64,000 nucleotides of DNA, from assembly GCA_026874595.1 (NCBI GenBank), contig CM049320.1:6823464-6887463 (forward strand), given 5' to 3'. This DNA comes from Sipunculus nudus (lineage: Eukaryota > Annelida > Sipuncula > Golfingiida > Sipunculidae). Of this stretch, positions 44,746 to 60,363 are shown one piece after another. The notes under the pieces are model-generated. The model searched no databases. It had not been told where the DNA came from and worked only from the letters and a program-made list of their open reading frames with translations. Each line of letters begins with the position of its first letter. Positions within the stretch are counted from its first letter, which is position 1. Position numbers and translations under genes: made by a program.

Positions 44746-47700
44746 CTATATAACATTTTGGGGCCGGTCAAAATAATCTAAACACATTCAACAAGGACAT
44801 CTTGATGCACGTCAGGAAACCAAGTTTTGCACTGGGCGTTTTGCAACTGATGATCTTTCAACTTCGGTACATACGCAAACAAACCCCTTATGTTACAAGG
44901 TTTGCCGTTCGACAACTTTCCTAACAGCTCGTAGAAAAAACTCATCATTCCGTGACAGGGGCGTTATAATAAGAGCTTCCCTGATAAATACATGACCTAT
45001 ATTTCATAACGCAGAGTAAGCCATAAACCAACAACAAGTCTATCGAAAGAGTAGGCCAGTTACTGGCTTTAAAAGTTAGTCACGTGGTTTGTTCAAGTGA
45101 AATATACGTATTTATGATGAATATTCAGCCGATTTGAACATGAAGAAGTTAACGGGAAAACGTTTTATTGGCCTAAGTTTTTTCCTAAATTTTAACGCTT
45201 TGTCAAATATTTTTAGACGTAAATAATAAAGGGACAGAGTTGCCATGTTCAAATTTGATGATCAGGTATGAGGGATAATTAATGCGTATATTGTGATCCT
45301 TATAAAAAAGTTGGCGACCTACACATGTTCTTTCAACATTGAACTTATTCATTATACTAGCTTCAAGCTACTTTTATTAATCATGGGAACTACTCATTTT
45401 ATTCATATTTAGTGACATAATACACAGCTGAGAGGCACAAGTCATGTCATTGTCGCTAAGAAAAATTTGTCGAACAACTCTAATAACAATTATGTATCCA
45501 GTCTTCTTAATTCTTAGTTGTATTATTCACTCATTACTTATCCCATAGTATTATAAATACTTGATCAGTTTATACTGCATAAGTCAAAGTCATTGTGTAA
45601 TTTTTATTTTGATAATCAGCTATATATGTTTTATGTTTGTCATTATATAAGAAATGTAATTTGTAAAGCACGTTTGAATGCGCTTTTGGTGAAAAGAAAA
45701 TAATAATCATCATAAAAATAATAATAATAATTACTCACATAGTTCCATAGGTCATGTTTGATGATTTGGTAGTACCACTTCATGCCGCCAGTCTCCGCGT
45801 CCACCGCCACCACGCTATCCGTGTACTCGTTCTCCCCCTTCCGGTTCCCACCCCAGTGATCATAGCTAGCAGACGATGTCGCCAAATACACCAAACCTAA
45901 GGCGATGTAGTATATATTAACATGAGAAAATAATCTAAATAATGATAAATTACTTCATAACTGGTGAACGGATGTATAAAGGCAATTCCAGCTGATGCCG
46001 TCAGTCAATACGAAGTCATAGGTCTTTAGTCTGGAAAGCCTTCTGTGTTGGGGCGTTTTTGGGGGTTTGCATTAGTAGGTCAAGGGGCGAATACAAATTT
46101 CTAGTTTATCATTGTATCGACCTTAAGTCTTGTATGTAGTGTTAAGTAGTAAACACAACAAAGATACAAATGAAGTAATATCCTTTAGGCAAGAAGTCCT
46201 TTCGCTTGTATTTTGACTGCTGATTTTTTTCATTTAAAATGGTGCTAAATCAGTATCCGCCTTCAAATGAAAACATAATATTCATCGGTGTGAGACTGTA
46301 ATCATATGTAAATTATTTAACAGTATGACGTCATGATTACCTGTTTCATCATCACCGCTGATTGGCGCCCACACGTTGCCACCTCCAACGTCTTTAGTTC
46401 CATTCCACCAAGTGCGGTAGGCGGGGTCAGCCTCGTTCTCGGGTATAACGTGAAATGTCCACTTTTTACGTCCTGTGCGGCAGTGGAATCCCCTAGGTTG
46501 ACCTTTGGCCCCTGCGCTCGTAAGTTCATCGTCTATGTCTGTCAATTTGTACAAATTAACCAGTGGCGGAACCAGAAATTGGAGAAAGGGGGGGGGGGGG
46601 GGGTGAGGCGCTAAACGTGGCTAGGGGGTTTATGAGTATTATGAAAAGTAAAGTTTTAAATTATACATTTAATTTGTTTTGCAGATTTAATTTATAAACA
46701 TGTTTACACATTCAATGTATGTATTCACCAATTGTTTGCAGCATGTTGATGTCAATAAGGAAACGGGTTTCACATATATAAGTTGCAAAATATCATCTTT
46801 CAATAAATCATGCTCGGGGTAAAATAATTCATATTGAAGTCTTTTGTTAAACTTTGCATTTTCCGGTTTCTTTGGTCTAGGCATCGCACAGGACTCGTAC
46901 ACCAGAGCACGTGAGTTCGAGTACCTGTATCAGTACATTTTAAGAGAAAAAGGGTTCTTTTAAGAACCTAAATGGTTTTGGGTAGAAACATAGTTCCTTC
47001 TGGAACTCTATTCTCCGCAAGAGGTTCCATCTGCCACTTGGAGGTTCGTGCCCTGACAATAACTTATAATAAGGTTGTTGCGCATGCACAGTTTATTTGA
47101 ACTAATGATGTCAGCTGTTACCGGTCGGTTGTATTAGTCTGCCAGATATTGGAAGAGGAAATAGTATGAGGCAAGACCTATGTTTATATATATATATTCA
47201 TGTGAAAGAAGTTATCGTTCTAGAGATTAATTATCCAGAGACTTAATATACCCAACTAGTCTCTGCTTGCAAAATATTTTACATTCAATTAATCAAAACG
47301 TTGATAAAGGCCGGTGATAAACATGCTATTACGTGCATAAATTGTTTGGGCCATGTGTAATACAAGTTCATAAATATCTCAGTCATTAGAAACAGTTCCA
47401 GCATTGTAAAAGGAAAATGGGTATCATTTTACAACAGATGCGACAGCAGTATAATAAGATCGAATAGGAACATTTGTCGCCTAAAACTGGTGAATAATAA
47501 TGTTAATAGGTTTTCTTCTATCTTATGTGATACATATATTGCTTGTACTTGCCTAATTTTTCTTTAGTCCCATCAAATGTGCCCTATAAAGACAGTTTAT
47601 TGAACCATAATGTCGCGCCAATTGTAAAATCTCTCCTGGAAAATGAAGGCTTTTAAACAAGGAATTTCGACAGTGAGTTGGCAATACAGTGCTGACTTAC

Positions 47701-50700
47701 CAAATGAAATATTTCGCTGGTCTATATGAAAGAATTACCATTTGGTGTGGATATTCCTTGCATCATCTCACAATACAAGGCTAAACGGCCTTGGAAATGG
47801 TGAAAAGGCACTCACTGTCACCAATGACGACGGTATCGCCGACAATGACTGGTCCTGTTGAGAAACCATACATCTGTGCACGTCGTCCGTCCCGGCGTTC
47901 TATGATGGCACCGGGGACTGTCAGATTCAGCCAACCCTGGTTACAAACGTAAGAAATGTATAAATATAACAACATCTGTTATATATACAGTGAAACCTCT
48001 CCTTGTGGGCACCTCTGTAAAAAGGGCAACACTTATTTACGGCCACTTATGGGTAATCCCTTGAACTAAGTCCCGATATCTATACCTACCTACTAAGGAC
48101 ACCTCTATATTGCGGGCAAAACCTCCGGTCCCGTCAGTGTCCGTTATTCGGAGGTTCTACTGTATTTAAAATGTGTTATGCAGCAATAGTAAATTTGAAT
48201 ACATAATTGCAAATATAACATCATATGTTAATTTTTTAGGATTTTTATGCGGCGATGACAAAGTTGCACATTAAATAGCAATTATTAAATCAGATGTTAA
48301 ATACCTAAGATTTGTTTCTCTGAGGGGCTTTTGTGAATATGAAATCATTGAAAACTCACAATTATTCAGCAATCGGGATTACTTTTCGTTAATATCCTCT
48401 TTCTCAAATATACATGCACGGCGCTTCTTAAAATACTGATGCAATTGTTAACGATGTGTTTTTATTTGTTTATTTTTTTGTTAATAGGTGTGAGCCAATA
48501 CAAACATGTTGGTACTTTCCATGGGGTACGTTATTCTATTAGCATTGTTCAAACAACTCATCCTAAAAGTCATCTTAACCTTTCGAGAGAAAAAAAGTTT
48601 TTCCGTTGTATTGTTTCACCTTTGTATGGACATTTTTTACTAAGGTGTAAACTAATATAAAATATGTAATTCATAAGATAACATAAAGATATTCCTTTTG
48701 CCTACTCTTTGTATATATAAAAAGTGTTGAAATAACCTAAAACCATTCCCGATTCTTTGTTTTTGTTTCGTTTAAGACGTAATTATGTTAATACGATCAA
48801 ATATTCTTTAGTTGTCCGTGGACAAACTTACTCGGTCACCGAATTCCGGACAAAACTGACCAGTGGCTGCATCGACGGCAACCAACATGGCGGCCAGGGT
48901 TCCCATATACACCATCTGCCGACAGAGGGCGCCATCCTTCTTCAATGGATCGAGCCAGGCCGCCACGCCGCGACAAGTCCTGAAAATAGTAATGTAGGAA
49001 TCGGTTGTAAATTCATAATCGATGACTGAAAGATGAAAAATCGGATGATCGATAATTAATCGACCATTTTAGGTACCATCTATATTACCGTGAAATATAC
49101 TGTATAGAATTATTCCTAAGATATTGATCGAGTACATTCAGTCTAGCTTGTACATCTTACTGAAAGGTCAAGGTTATTGACATATCTACCACAGCCCATG
49201 TGCTCTTTAAACCTAATTATTATAATGAATCCCAAAACGCTCGTAAACTGAAGGTCTTCCATGCCCATGGTATTGTTTACAACATAATAATGACGTCACA
49301 AAGGTCGATGACGTAAACATGTCGCATTGACTGACGTTATAAACTGGAATCGCTTCTCTGTTGATGAATATATCATAGTCATTGTGAACCGTCTTGCTAT
49401 ATTTTCGATTATTTGTCTCACTCATAGGAATTACGTGCCAGGTAGGCCATTATTATTCACTTTGTAGTGGGAGGAACAGCTCCTGCAACCTTAGGCTTGG
49501 AACTTTCTCTACTGTATCTTTTGTATAAAAATATCCCGGAAAACATGTCGACATGGGTAGTAGTACAGACTACACGTGTTCTGTTTGGCAGAGCTATGCC
49601 AAATTATGCAAATTTTGTTTAATGTTGGATGATTGACGGTTTACAATGTTTACGGTCACCTGATTGGTTACTCCTTATTCCAATGCTTATGATTATTCAT
49701 TGCATGAATATGCAATTAAGGCCACATAGAGTTCATGGGTAGGTCAATAGCCGTGATGTTGACATTTATTTGTTGCATAATGTTAAAATTTAACGCTCTT
49801 CTCTGTTTTGTATATGTTAAGTCTTCTCATATATCTGAAAGAACAAGAATATTTTCTCGGAATAATATGACATCTTTTGATGTGCAAACATGGTCATTTC
49901 TGATATATTCTACTATGAAAGAAAACGACCAATCATCGATATAATCGATTAATTTGCACCAACTAGTTAAAAGGCAAAGGTGTCCAAGGTGTGCGTCTAA
50001 TACTAAAAGCTAACTGGAAAAAACATTGCTAAGCTGTTTTACAACATTTCGTAGGTACCAAATGTTTCATATAATGTTCAAATTATTTAAATATCTATAG
50101 ATGTATTTACTTTGGTCCTATCGTGTAAAAGTCCGGGTCCTTTATTGTTGCTCCTGTTTGTTTCCAGACTTCGTTACCTGTGGTCGGTTCCAGCGCGATC
50201 AAGTCGTTCCACGGTGTACAGAAAATGAGCAGATCCCGTCCTACAGAACATAATGAAACTAGATATCTATACAATCACCCTTACGCTCGTAGGGGAATTT
50301 TCCCCGCCCCTCCCCTCCTTCCTTTCGACATCCATAATTAACGTTATCATATTTTGATAACGTCATGTTGTAATTTGAAATTTTATCTAGTAAGGTTATC
50401 CTTTAATTTATTCCGATATTTTTCAGTATTTTCTTGAATCCCTTTTTATGAATTGTTTAGAATCAAAACATTATTTACTTTCTGAGGATATCACAGAAAA
50501 AAAGATAAGATTTAAACATAAAAAGATGAATATAAAATATTGTATCTTTATTTAAAGAACAAACTAGTTCAGATCTTAAGAGGCCGTCCCCTAAACATCT
50601 AATCATGTAGAATCTTGTGTAAAATGCCAAACAGATCGGTAGGGTGAGGAAGGACCAAGTTTAAAGAATTTCTTAATAATAATCCATCATCTTATCATTC

Positions 50701-53700
50701 GGTTGTGTTGAATATATTTTGGTCGTCAGTTAAATGGGCAATACAATGCAATACAAAAATACAAAAAAAAAATATTACGAAAGAAGTCTTACCTTGCGTG
50801 CTGCCATCTGTAATCATAATGGGCGTTGCCTCGTGTGCCCATTGGTTATCCCCAGCCCTTCCATAGTGATACGTCCAGGCAACGCGGGTTTGATTGACGT
50901 TGTCACGGTTGATCTGAGTCAGTGGAGAAAACCTCTGTCCTTTTTCGTCTCTTCCATATTGCCTCCAGTAAGCTATAGGAAACACATTAAAGCTGTGTTT
51001 CCATTCATCCGTAAATCTCGTACGTCTCGTACGCAAAAAAATCGGATCCCTCTTTGTAAGATGAACTGTTTCCATATGTACGTTTTAACGTGCTCCGCAT
51101 GCGTATCCGCAAAAACGGACAGCATCGAAACGGATCGGTGAGCGATTCATCCGTTTTGCGGATGGCAAAAATGCCTACATTCCCCAACAGTGCCCCGGCG
51201 CCAGGTGTGATGAGACATATTGGCCTTCTTCCTGCCTGTCGTCCTTGCAGTTTCAAAAGAGGCACGCGAAAGGGCATCCGCAAGAAAAACGTACGTATTT
51301 ATGGAAACAGTTTTTGCAAACAGCGCACTATGGGACGTACGTACGTCTTTTGCGGATACGTTTTTTGCGGATACATGGAAACACAGCTTTATAACAAGAA
51401 CTGCAGTCAGTGGATACATATGTCTCCGCCTGGGTTTTAACTAATGTCATGGCTCACCGGTCAGAGTCTGAAGAAATCCAGCCCCTAATTTCAATGAAAA
51501 CCTCATCATGGAAAACAATTATTTGAATATAAAAAAAGAAATGTATATGATGATGATTCACAATACCTCCGGAATTGAAAGGATTGTTCATTTTAAACTC
51601 TATTTATTTTACATGGACTGTTCAGTTAGGTATAGTAACCAACACAAGGCACTCTCCCTGGCTCGCAGGATGGCGTTAGGTAGTCTGTAGGGATGGAGAA
51701 AACAGGAGAACCCCGAGAAAACCACCGACCTTGGACAGGCCACTATTACTACCCACTTGCATAGCCAAGTCGGAGATCGACTGGTCGCCAGCGTGGAGAG
51801 CTGAACATTTTATCACTCACTGTTCAGGCCCCTTGGATGTTACCCTTATCCTGCGTAAAGTTTCATCAAAATATGTTCGGTCTTCTCTGAAGTAATAAAG
51901 TAACAAATGAAGTAACGTCTCAGGGGGAAAATATGATGCTTTACAACATATATGTTGTATATATGTGTGTGTATGCTTTAGTCAATGTTGCAGTCTGTGT
52001 GTTTTTTAGTCTTATTACGTGATCAGTAATCTTCATAAACAGCCTAGAAAGAAAAGAACAGGCACAAAGTTTACATAAAAGTACCTGGTCACACTAAATG
52101 ACAATGTCTGTTTTACAATAATGAGATATAAGAAACAACAGACGGTTCCATATCGATTCAGTCAATGTGTGAAAAGTGAATATAGCAATTTATAAATTGA
52201 CTGAAAATTTCAGGCAATTTAAAATTGACTGATTTTACACATTGACTGTAACACACACACACAGACACATATAAGAATGAATACAGATGTGAGGATACTA
52301 GTATCAGCAGTATCAGATTACTTCGGAAAAAATAGTTTGGTATCAGATCACTTCGGGAGGATAGTAAGGTATTTGCAGGCGCGGATCCATGGGGGGGGGG
52401 GGGGGGGGGGGGGGGTCCAGGGAGAATTACTCATCGTTCGCTAGCTGGCAGCTAAATATAAACGAACAGAACTCACGTATGAACTAACCAAGCGTTGAAG
52501 TATAAAAAGAAACCAAGCGACACCTGTCGTTTCAGTTAGTAAACACTTTTTAGATCGTAGGGACAAACAGCTGATCGGCCATTACGTCGCCTAGCAACAT
52601 GACCGCAACAAACATATATTCGGTCACTCTCGAAACAATCTGGAAAAAACCTTTCATTTTTTTTGGGCATAATCGAACAAAATAAAATGATAATCTGCAC
52701 ATCAAAGTCGAAAATGACAAAGACACTACACTGTAATATTGATGTCTTGGGGGCTGAAGTTTCAATCGTCATGTCCCACTCGGCGAGAATCCAAACGTCT
52801 TGTTCCAATAAACATCTTGAAGATCGAGTGGTAAGAACATTTAAATACTCAGCCTATCTTAAATTAAAGGAGAAAACATGATTTAGTTAAAAATTAAAGA
52901 GAAAGATGCCTTGAAACCAGAGTCAAAACATAAGAGGTAGTCTACATGTGTAGTGTGAATCAGCCGAAACCAAACAACACTTGAGGTCAAGTCAAGGTCA
53001 AGGCCATCAGCCGAGTAATAAAAAAATAACAAAATAACACAGACACTTGTCAAGAACTGCACTGTTCAGTGCCTTTGCAAAAAATGTCCTGAACCATGAC
53101 TGAGACTTGCGTCCGCCGTCTCATGTTAAATGACTGAAAAGAATTTAAACTCATGACCCCGATAAATCTATTAAATTATAGTATATTGGCAAGTATCAGA
53201 ATTTAAATAGGCCCCGAACAGTCCAGTTCTTGACTACAGTACGCAGACAAAAAGTTTCATTGGTCTCCCAGGGAACGTGTCCATGATCACATCCTTCAGG
53301 TGCGGCCATTTTATGTTTGTGCACGAAGGCTTATTCCTCTTTGTCAGAGTTTTACCAGTTTCAAACAGGCCCCGGCCAAGTTCTGGATTTCAGTACACGA
53401 ACAAATAGAACAGTCATCGGCAATAGTCGTAACTCTGTTAAACGAGAGCTGGCTAAAACTTTTTTGAATCGCGTGAAAGGGGAGCTAAAATCATACAAGT
53501 TAAGCAAGTACAGAATCGTGGACGATGTCTGTAAGTTCACACATTATAAAAGAAAGCTACTCATAGAAAAGAGACAAACTAAGGAGAGGTGGATTCATAG
53601 CGCGGATCTCTTTAACCAGACAAGCGAGCCTCGTATATAAACAGAGAAACACATGGAAGACTATCCTACCTGAAAATATCTCAATAAAAAAAGGAAGTTA

Positions 53701-54868
53701 TCCGGGTTCTGTGGCTCAGGGGTAGAGCGCGGGACTCAAAGCCGTGGGTTCGAATCTCAGCCGAGTTGAGGTTTTTCACGGTCGGCCCCTTCCCAGGCTG
53801 AGCGCTCTGCAGGCTTAATGGGAAGGATGTGCCCCACGGCTGTGTATCACTCACATACGAGTGCGTCTTTTGGGGGTTCCCTGGTGTTATGACCCAGCAA
53901 GTGCGGATAACCTCCTGGATTTTGTGGCAGGTGGCGCCATCTACATACACATTTCGGCTGCAGACATCCATGCTAATATGCAACCCACCTCGCTATATTT
54001 CCCTTTGCCACTCAATCCATGCCTCAGTTCACCCGTCTCACTCTAATTTCGGTGGATACACGGAGTCACTTGTCGACTACCTGTATTCTAGTTTAGTATG
54101 TGCTTGATACGTCACATTTTATCTTGACTCTATGTTGAGGTTGTCTGTTGAACGTCACAGTAGGATTCCTAGACAAAAAGTGAGCCTCGCCGCACGTTGT
54201 GACAGGTCATCCATAGAATACATTTACCAAGGTTACCGAGTTGGCTGGTATTGTCTGTATCTATATTATTACAGGTAAGAATAGTATATATTGTACTGCA
54301 CTGCACAACGCCCACAGAGGGCATCATGGTTATAATATTACTACATATCCAATCCGGATGTAAAATACTGTTTCTGGCACAATGGACTCTATATATTGTC
54401 GTTCAATCATATTTATAGGCTCCTGTGTTAATAAACAAGTTAGTCTTTCTAAATGCGTCACTAATTATCTTTACCTACGCTTTATATATATATAATATAA
54501 ATCAATTACAAAAAAGCACATGTATTACGTCTTTTAAAATGAAGAATAAGGTTTCCGGAAAAGGTAACTTCTAAACCGCGGTTTAGATATATATTTTAGA
54601 GTAAACTTAGAAATGGTACAAAAGCCTCTACTACTAAATATCAATATATATTGTATTTCCTATATAAAAATATAATTCTCTGAATAGCAGGGGGTGACTA
54701 CATTGACTACTCCTCTTGATAAAAAGTGGGAAGAAATATACCCCAATACTAACCATATTGACGCCTCTGGAAAAAAAATTAACAAAAGGTTAAAAGATAC
54801 CATCCTGCTAACCACATATGTTTTAGCGATTTGCTATGCTAGTCAGGGGAAACATACCTGCCAAAAGC

Positions 54869-54909
<41 letters not shown>

Positions 54910-57900
54910 TATATATATATAAATGCATGCTTCAATTGACCTTGGCAAATATGAGGAAGTGGGCATGCGTTGAACTGGCTGGTCATGGAAAGAGTCCAAT
55001 CTGGTTTGTCACTAATTTCATCCTAAATATTTATCAATACTGAGTTTCATCTCCTGTCATTGGTGCCAACCCCTTTTTGGAAATTGTAAATTCTGGTTCA
55101 TTTCGAATGGCCTAAACAATGAAGTTCAGACCCGTCTTACTGAAATATTGGATTCCCCGGGCTTTGATCGGTCTGGCACGAGCAAGGTCAACACGTCACC
55201 AGAGAACACAATGAACCTTAAATATTTTAAACTGAAACTCAAGATGTTGCTTCACTTGAATTGTCAACCAGTGTGTTACTAGACAACATAAATTATTCGA
55301 TTCCCTCAGAATCACCATCGCCTTCACAACTATTCTGTTTGGACACAATGTATCTAGACAACAAAAACCAACAACAATAGGATTAAGACATAGGTCGTGG
55401 AAGGTCGTGCTCAAGCCAGCAGCCGATGCGAAGAAAACGAAACACGGGCAAACGGCAATCAAACAGACACACTAGGATATTGCACTGAACGGAACAATGC
55501 CGCCATGGTAAAGAGTACGCTGACCAACCAATGGATCGATTCTGTATTCGAATTGTCTGGTACCACCCTGTGTGTGTTGGTGAGAGTAAGGCATCACATA
55601 ACTGCATTATGTGCGACGGTATCCAGGACGCTGGATACCGCCGCATAAAAAGCTTCAGAGTAAACTGGCGAACTTCAAACCCTTGTCGGAAAAAAAATCG
55701 TGTAAAATCAAATACATGTAGTACGTTTGTGACAAGTAATCTAAGGGAGATATAGTATTTTATTCGAATGACCAAGAAATTCAGCTAAATATTATGTTTT
55801 GGTATGTAAACAAGACTCACTTTTAAAACTTTGCAACGCTGGCGCTTGAAACTGTCTCAGAATCTGAAACAATGAACTGTATGACCTTTGCTCGCTGAGC
55901 CAACACGGCCCGCTACCACTGGTTACACAGGCGGCTGCCGGCCTGCCGTGGCTGGGGGAAAAACCCAGAGCAGACATCGTTCCCCGTGTATCACCGTTTA
56001 TTAGGATAATACATATTCTTCTAATCAACATTTAAAGTGGACAAACACTGTCTAAGGGATATGTTATATGCGTATTTGATAAGAATATCTTTATTTCTTA
56101 ACGAATACGACATTTTAAGACGAAATATAAGAATTTAATTGTCATGTGGAATGTCTCCAGTTTCCTCAAGTCATCTTCTAGGGCTCTCGCACAGCGTAGC
56201 GTAGTAAGAGAGGACGGGTGCTAGGGCGTAGCGTAGTAAGAAAGGACGGGTGCTAGGGCTAGGCATCACATTGAATATTGACCCGATATGCATGTAGAAA
56301 TATGTGAAATATATGACAGTGTGTTACAGTCTCTGTCTTCTAACGTCGAGGTGCTGTTTAGATTAACCAAAACTGACAACAAAAAATAAACAGGCAGACA
56401 AAAAAAAAACGCGCACTCTTGTCTTCATTGTCTTTGTGAAGCCTCGGTCACAAACCGGTGCGGTCACCGCACACCGAAGAGAACCGTACGGTTTTGGGGA
56501 CCGCAGGAATACCGCAGCATACGAAAAAAACTGCGCTTATTCAGTACATATGATATATCCAAGTCTGCTGATCAAATCCTGCAAAATAAAACCAGTCACA
56601 ATCGTATCCTTCAGTAGACTATACGCTGACTATAATCAAGCCGCCATTCAAATTGAATCGGCTTAGTGGGAAGATGTTACAGACCAACTTTCAAACAACG
56701 ACCCATCTGAAACTCGTGCGGTCTAATCCTCAACTCAAACTACTTACCAGCCTCCTAATGTAACTGTACTTAAGGACTCAATGATAAAAAATATAGACTC
56801 TGTTTCCCCCTTTGTATCAACAAACGCACAGGTAACTGCAGACTCTACTGTCAACACATTTGAGCTGCAGTTGAAAAGTTCAATTTATAAAATCTAAATA
56901 CTTATCATTCTTGTAGGCACCAACCATGTAAGCAATGAAACCACTGATACCACCATCCGCAAATAAAAAAAAATGAAAACAGTTATTCATCGTTACCTAT
57001 TCATGATTATTCAAAGGCCTTCACAAGTTCATTCTAAAAAAAAAAATACAAATAAAAAAATGCTACCCTTGAACATTATGTAAAGAAAAATGGATGGTCA
57101 CTCTTAATAAATGAAAACCTGATCCTTCAATTCTTAAATCTGACCAATGTCATTTGAATAAAAAAAGATTACAAATCATTTAGTTCAAGCATACAGGATA
57201 TAATGTAATGGCAACTTGTCTTTCAACACTTACAGTAGTATCAGATGATTCTGTGTCATGAACTACGCCCACCTCTCCGAGTCCAGATCATCGACTGGTA
57301 GATAGATCCTCATTATCTAAAGCAAACAACGCCCGCGACACGCCCGGCTTAAACAATCTCAAATTCTTACTAAAAGAAGCTTTAAAATAATCGAGGACTT
57401 ATCATCTACTTGAATGTAATGTGTCTGCTACCTAAACTCGAGGTACTAACATGGTTGTTTGGATCTTGTAAGGTACACATAGTTTGCCTTAGTGAAACTT
57501 AGTTTGACTCAACTAATTTGATTTTGATTAGTTTGATTAAGTACTCCAGACTACCATATCTACCGTAAGGACAGAAATAGGCATGGTGGAGGCGTTTCTA
57601 TACATGTTATGGATGATTGATGCTCCCAGTATTGTTCTTAACTGTATGAAAATGACTCCGAATGGGTCTAGGGTAGAAATAATTCTGAACAACATGCATG
57701 TTTTAATAGCGTGTATATATAGACCACTATCTTCTGACCACAATTGCTTATAGAAACTTATGAATAATCGCCATAACATCGCCACATATTAGGGGATTTT
57801 AATATAAAATACTCTGCTCGGGATATATTCTTTAAATCAGAGTTATTAAATAGGGAATCTTCCTTTAATTTTATCAGCTAATCTGCTGTCCTTAATGGAT

Positions 57901-60301
57901 AATTCCTGCATTCTCTACTTTGATCGATCTTACTTTTACTTACCGCCAAACAAAACACTTGATCTCTAAATGACCATCATATAATTTATATACACCTTAT
58001 TTTACCATGTTAAGAATAATGTACATATAGACATATTTGTCACCATCAGATCATATAATACATACGACCCTAGTGCTTTCAGATAAGCCATTGAAGCTTC
58101 CGTAACATTTCGCTGTCTTTGTGATATACACGGTGTGTGCTCAGCCTGGGAACTCTGGCGGGATGAATTCCTAACTATTTGCAACAAGCATGCCCCTTTA
58201 ATGACCTTTCGTGTCAAGTGTGACCGTGAAAATCCATTGATGACACATTCATAATTTATCGTCAGGAAAGAGCTAGAAAATAATTGCCCTGAAAAACGGT
58301 AGTTCTGCCTCATGGAACAATTCTACGCAATCAGGTGACCTGCGTAATAAGAACCATAAAAAGTCAAAGTTTACCATCATAAAATAACCGCATCAATCTT
58401 TTACATACATATGTGGCCAACTCTTAAAAACGTGATTCAACCACAAATAGCTGCAGGCATAACTCAACGAATATTTTACTTTAATCGTAGAGAAATACGA
58501 AATCGAATACGTTTACCCATGAACCACTAAAGCAATGCCATTTCCTTAGTTCCTCTGAATCAACTGATGCGTTTGCACAAATTAATTGCCTTACTGTTCT
58601 TAATCATCAGCGAGAACGGAAACGCAAACCTGGCCTTGACCTTTTAAACTTGTCTGGTGCATGGCTATCTGATGCCGCAGATCTTCTCGCTTCTTCTCTT
58701 ATGCATATTTCAACCTGTCCTTTACTACTGGAGTAGTTCCCCATGAATGGAAATGCGCTGGAGTAGTTCCAATATGTAAAGGTAAAGGTAAATTAAAGGT
58801 AGTAGGTAATTACCCTGCTAGATCTATAACATTGTCAAATTTCTTGAAATGCACGTCAAAATTTCTCTTGTTTATTTGCCTAGTCATGATCTCCTTTCAA
58901 CTGAACCACCTGCTTTCCTGTCAAATAACTCCTGTCAAACTGCACTTGATCATTAGTCGACAACTGTCTCACTGTTGGTGATCAGGGGCGGGTTAATGGC
59001 GCGTTTCTCCCGATGTTAAAGGGACTTTTATTCACTAACACAGTATTTTTTAACAAATTATAACAATATGGAGTTCATGGGACTACTCTACAGTGGTTTC
59101 ATTCATATTTAAATGTTTGCAAACAATTTGTTACCTTCGCTAACAGTTTTTCGTAGGGAAAAAATATGATAACGGGTGTGCCTCAGACACAGTCCTTGGG
59201 GCGTTACGGTTTTTAACCTATCTGAACGACATAAATAATATAACCCTCGAGCAAAATGCTCTATTAATGCCGATGACGTCATGATATATATAAACGGCCC
59301 TGACGTCATTACTGCACAAAAGAAGCTTCAGACTGGCTTATTCCAAGGAGTAAATTGATTGCGTAAAAATAAGTTCTCAATTATTGATGTAAATTCAGCT
59401 TTCACGTGAATACGCTCCAAAGAACGTAGGTCGAATGATAAACCATCAATAAGTATAGGTGATTGTACTGTTTTGAGTGTTGAAGCTGTTCGACATTTGG
59501 GCATTGCAATTGATTCCCATCTATCATGGACGAATAAGACAAAAGTTAACAAGAAATTATGCTCAAAGATAGGATAAATACAACGAATTTGTAAATTTTT
59601 CCCTAAAAATACTTGAATGTCTTTTTTTCCTTGCCTTCATTCAGCCAAATATTGACTATGGCCTTACTGTTTGAGGAAAGTGTGGGCGTACATTTCATTT
59701 TCGCATTCAGCAGCTTTAAGAACGAGCAGCAAGAAAAATTTCGGACATTTATGATCAATCGTATAGCAGCTTGACAATCAAACATGACAATATATGGATG
59801 GACATAGAGCAAAGATATATACAACTTTTATCGATATTGACATATAAATGTTTCAATGGACTCGCCCCTTCTATTCTTACAAAGAATTTTCCTTTTACCA
59901 GTGATGTTCATCAGCATAACACTTGTTCATCAGTTAACTCCTACGTTAATATTCCGAAACCGCACAAAAAAAACCCTCATTCTTTAATGCAGGTAGTATT
60001 ATGGAATAGCCCTTCGATAAAAATGCTAAAAAAATGCTAACAATCTAAAGGGCTTTAAAAGGCTATCTAAAACCAAAGTGAATCAATTTCCTTTTACTTT
60101 CTACTTGTGTTGCTTAATGATACTATTTAGTTTGAGGGTCATCTAATTTTTTACATAAAAGTTCTAATGTACATTTTATCTAGACTTTTATTTACACGTT
60201 TTATTTCAGTTGAACACTATGGTGCTTTCTTTGTGTTTTAAGCCAAGCCGCGTTTAATGTATTTATTAACTCTGTAGAATAATTTTCCCAACGTTTCTCT
60301 A

Positions 60302-60363
<62 letters not shown>

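Noticed and set aside
53317-53640. 107-codon plus ORF with basic C-terminal half
   Set aside because: Antisense within intron 1 of the quinoprotein gene, with no recognised domain. It cannot be excluded, but evidence is too thin to call.
53703-53770. tRNA gene
   Set aside because: A and B boxes are present, but the variable region is too short for a cloverleaf, and the sequence continues into a repeated SINE body.
55383-55775. 130-codon minus ORF with overlapping plus ORFs
   Set aside because: No domain, open on both strands, and inside a repeat-rich intron; no splice or homology support.
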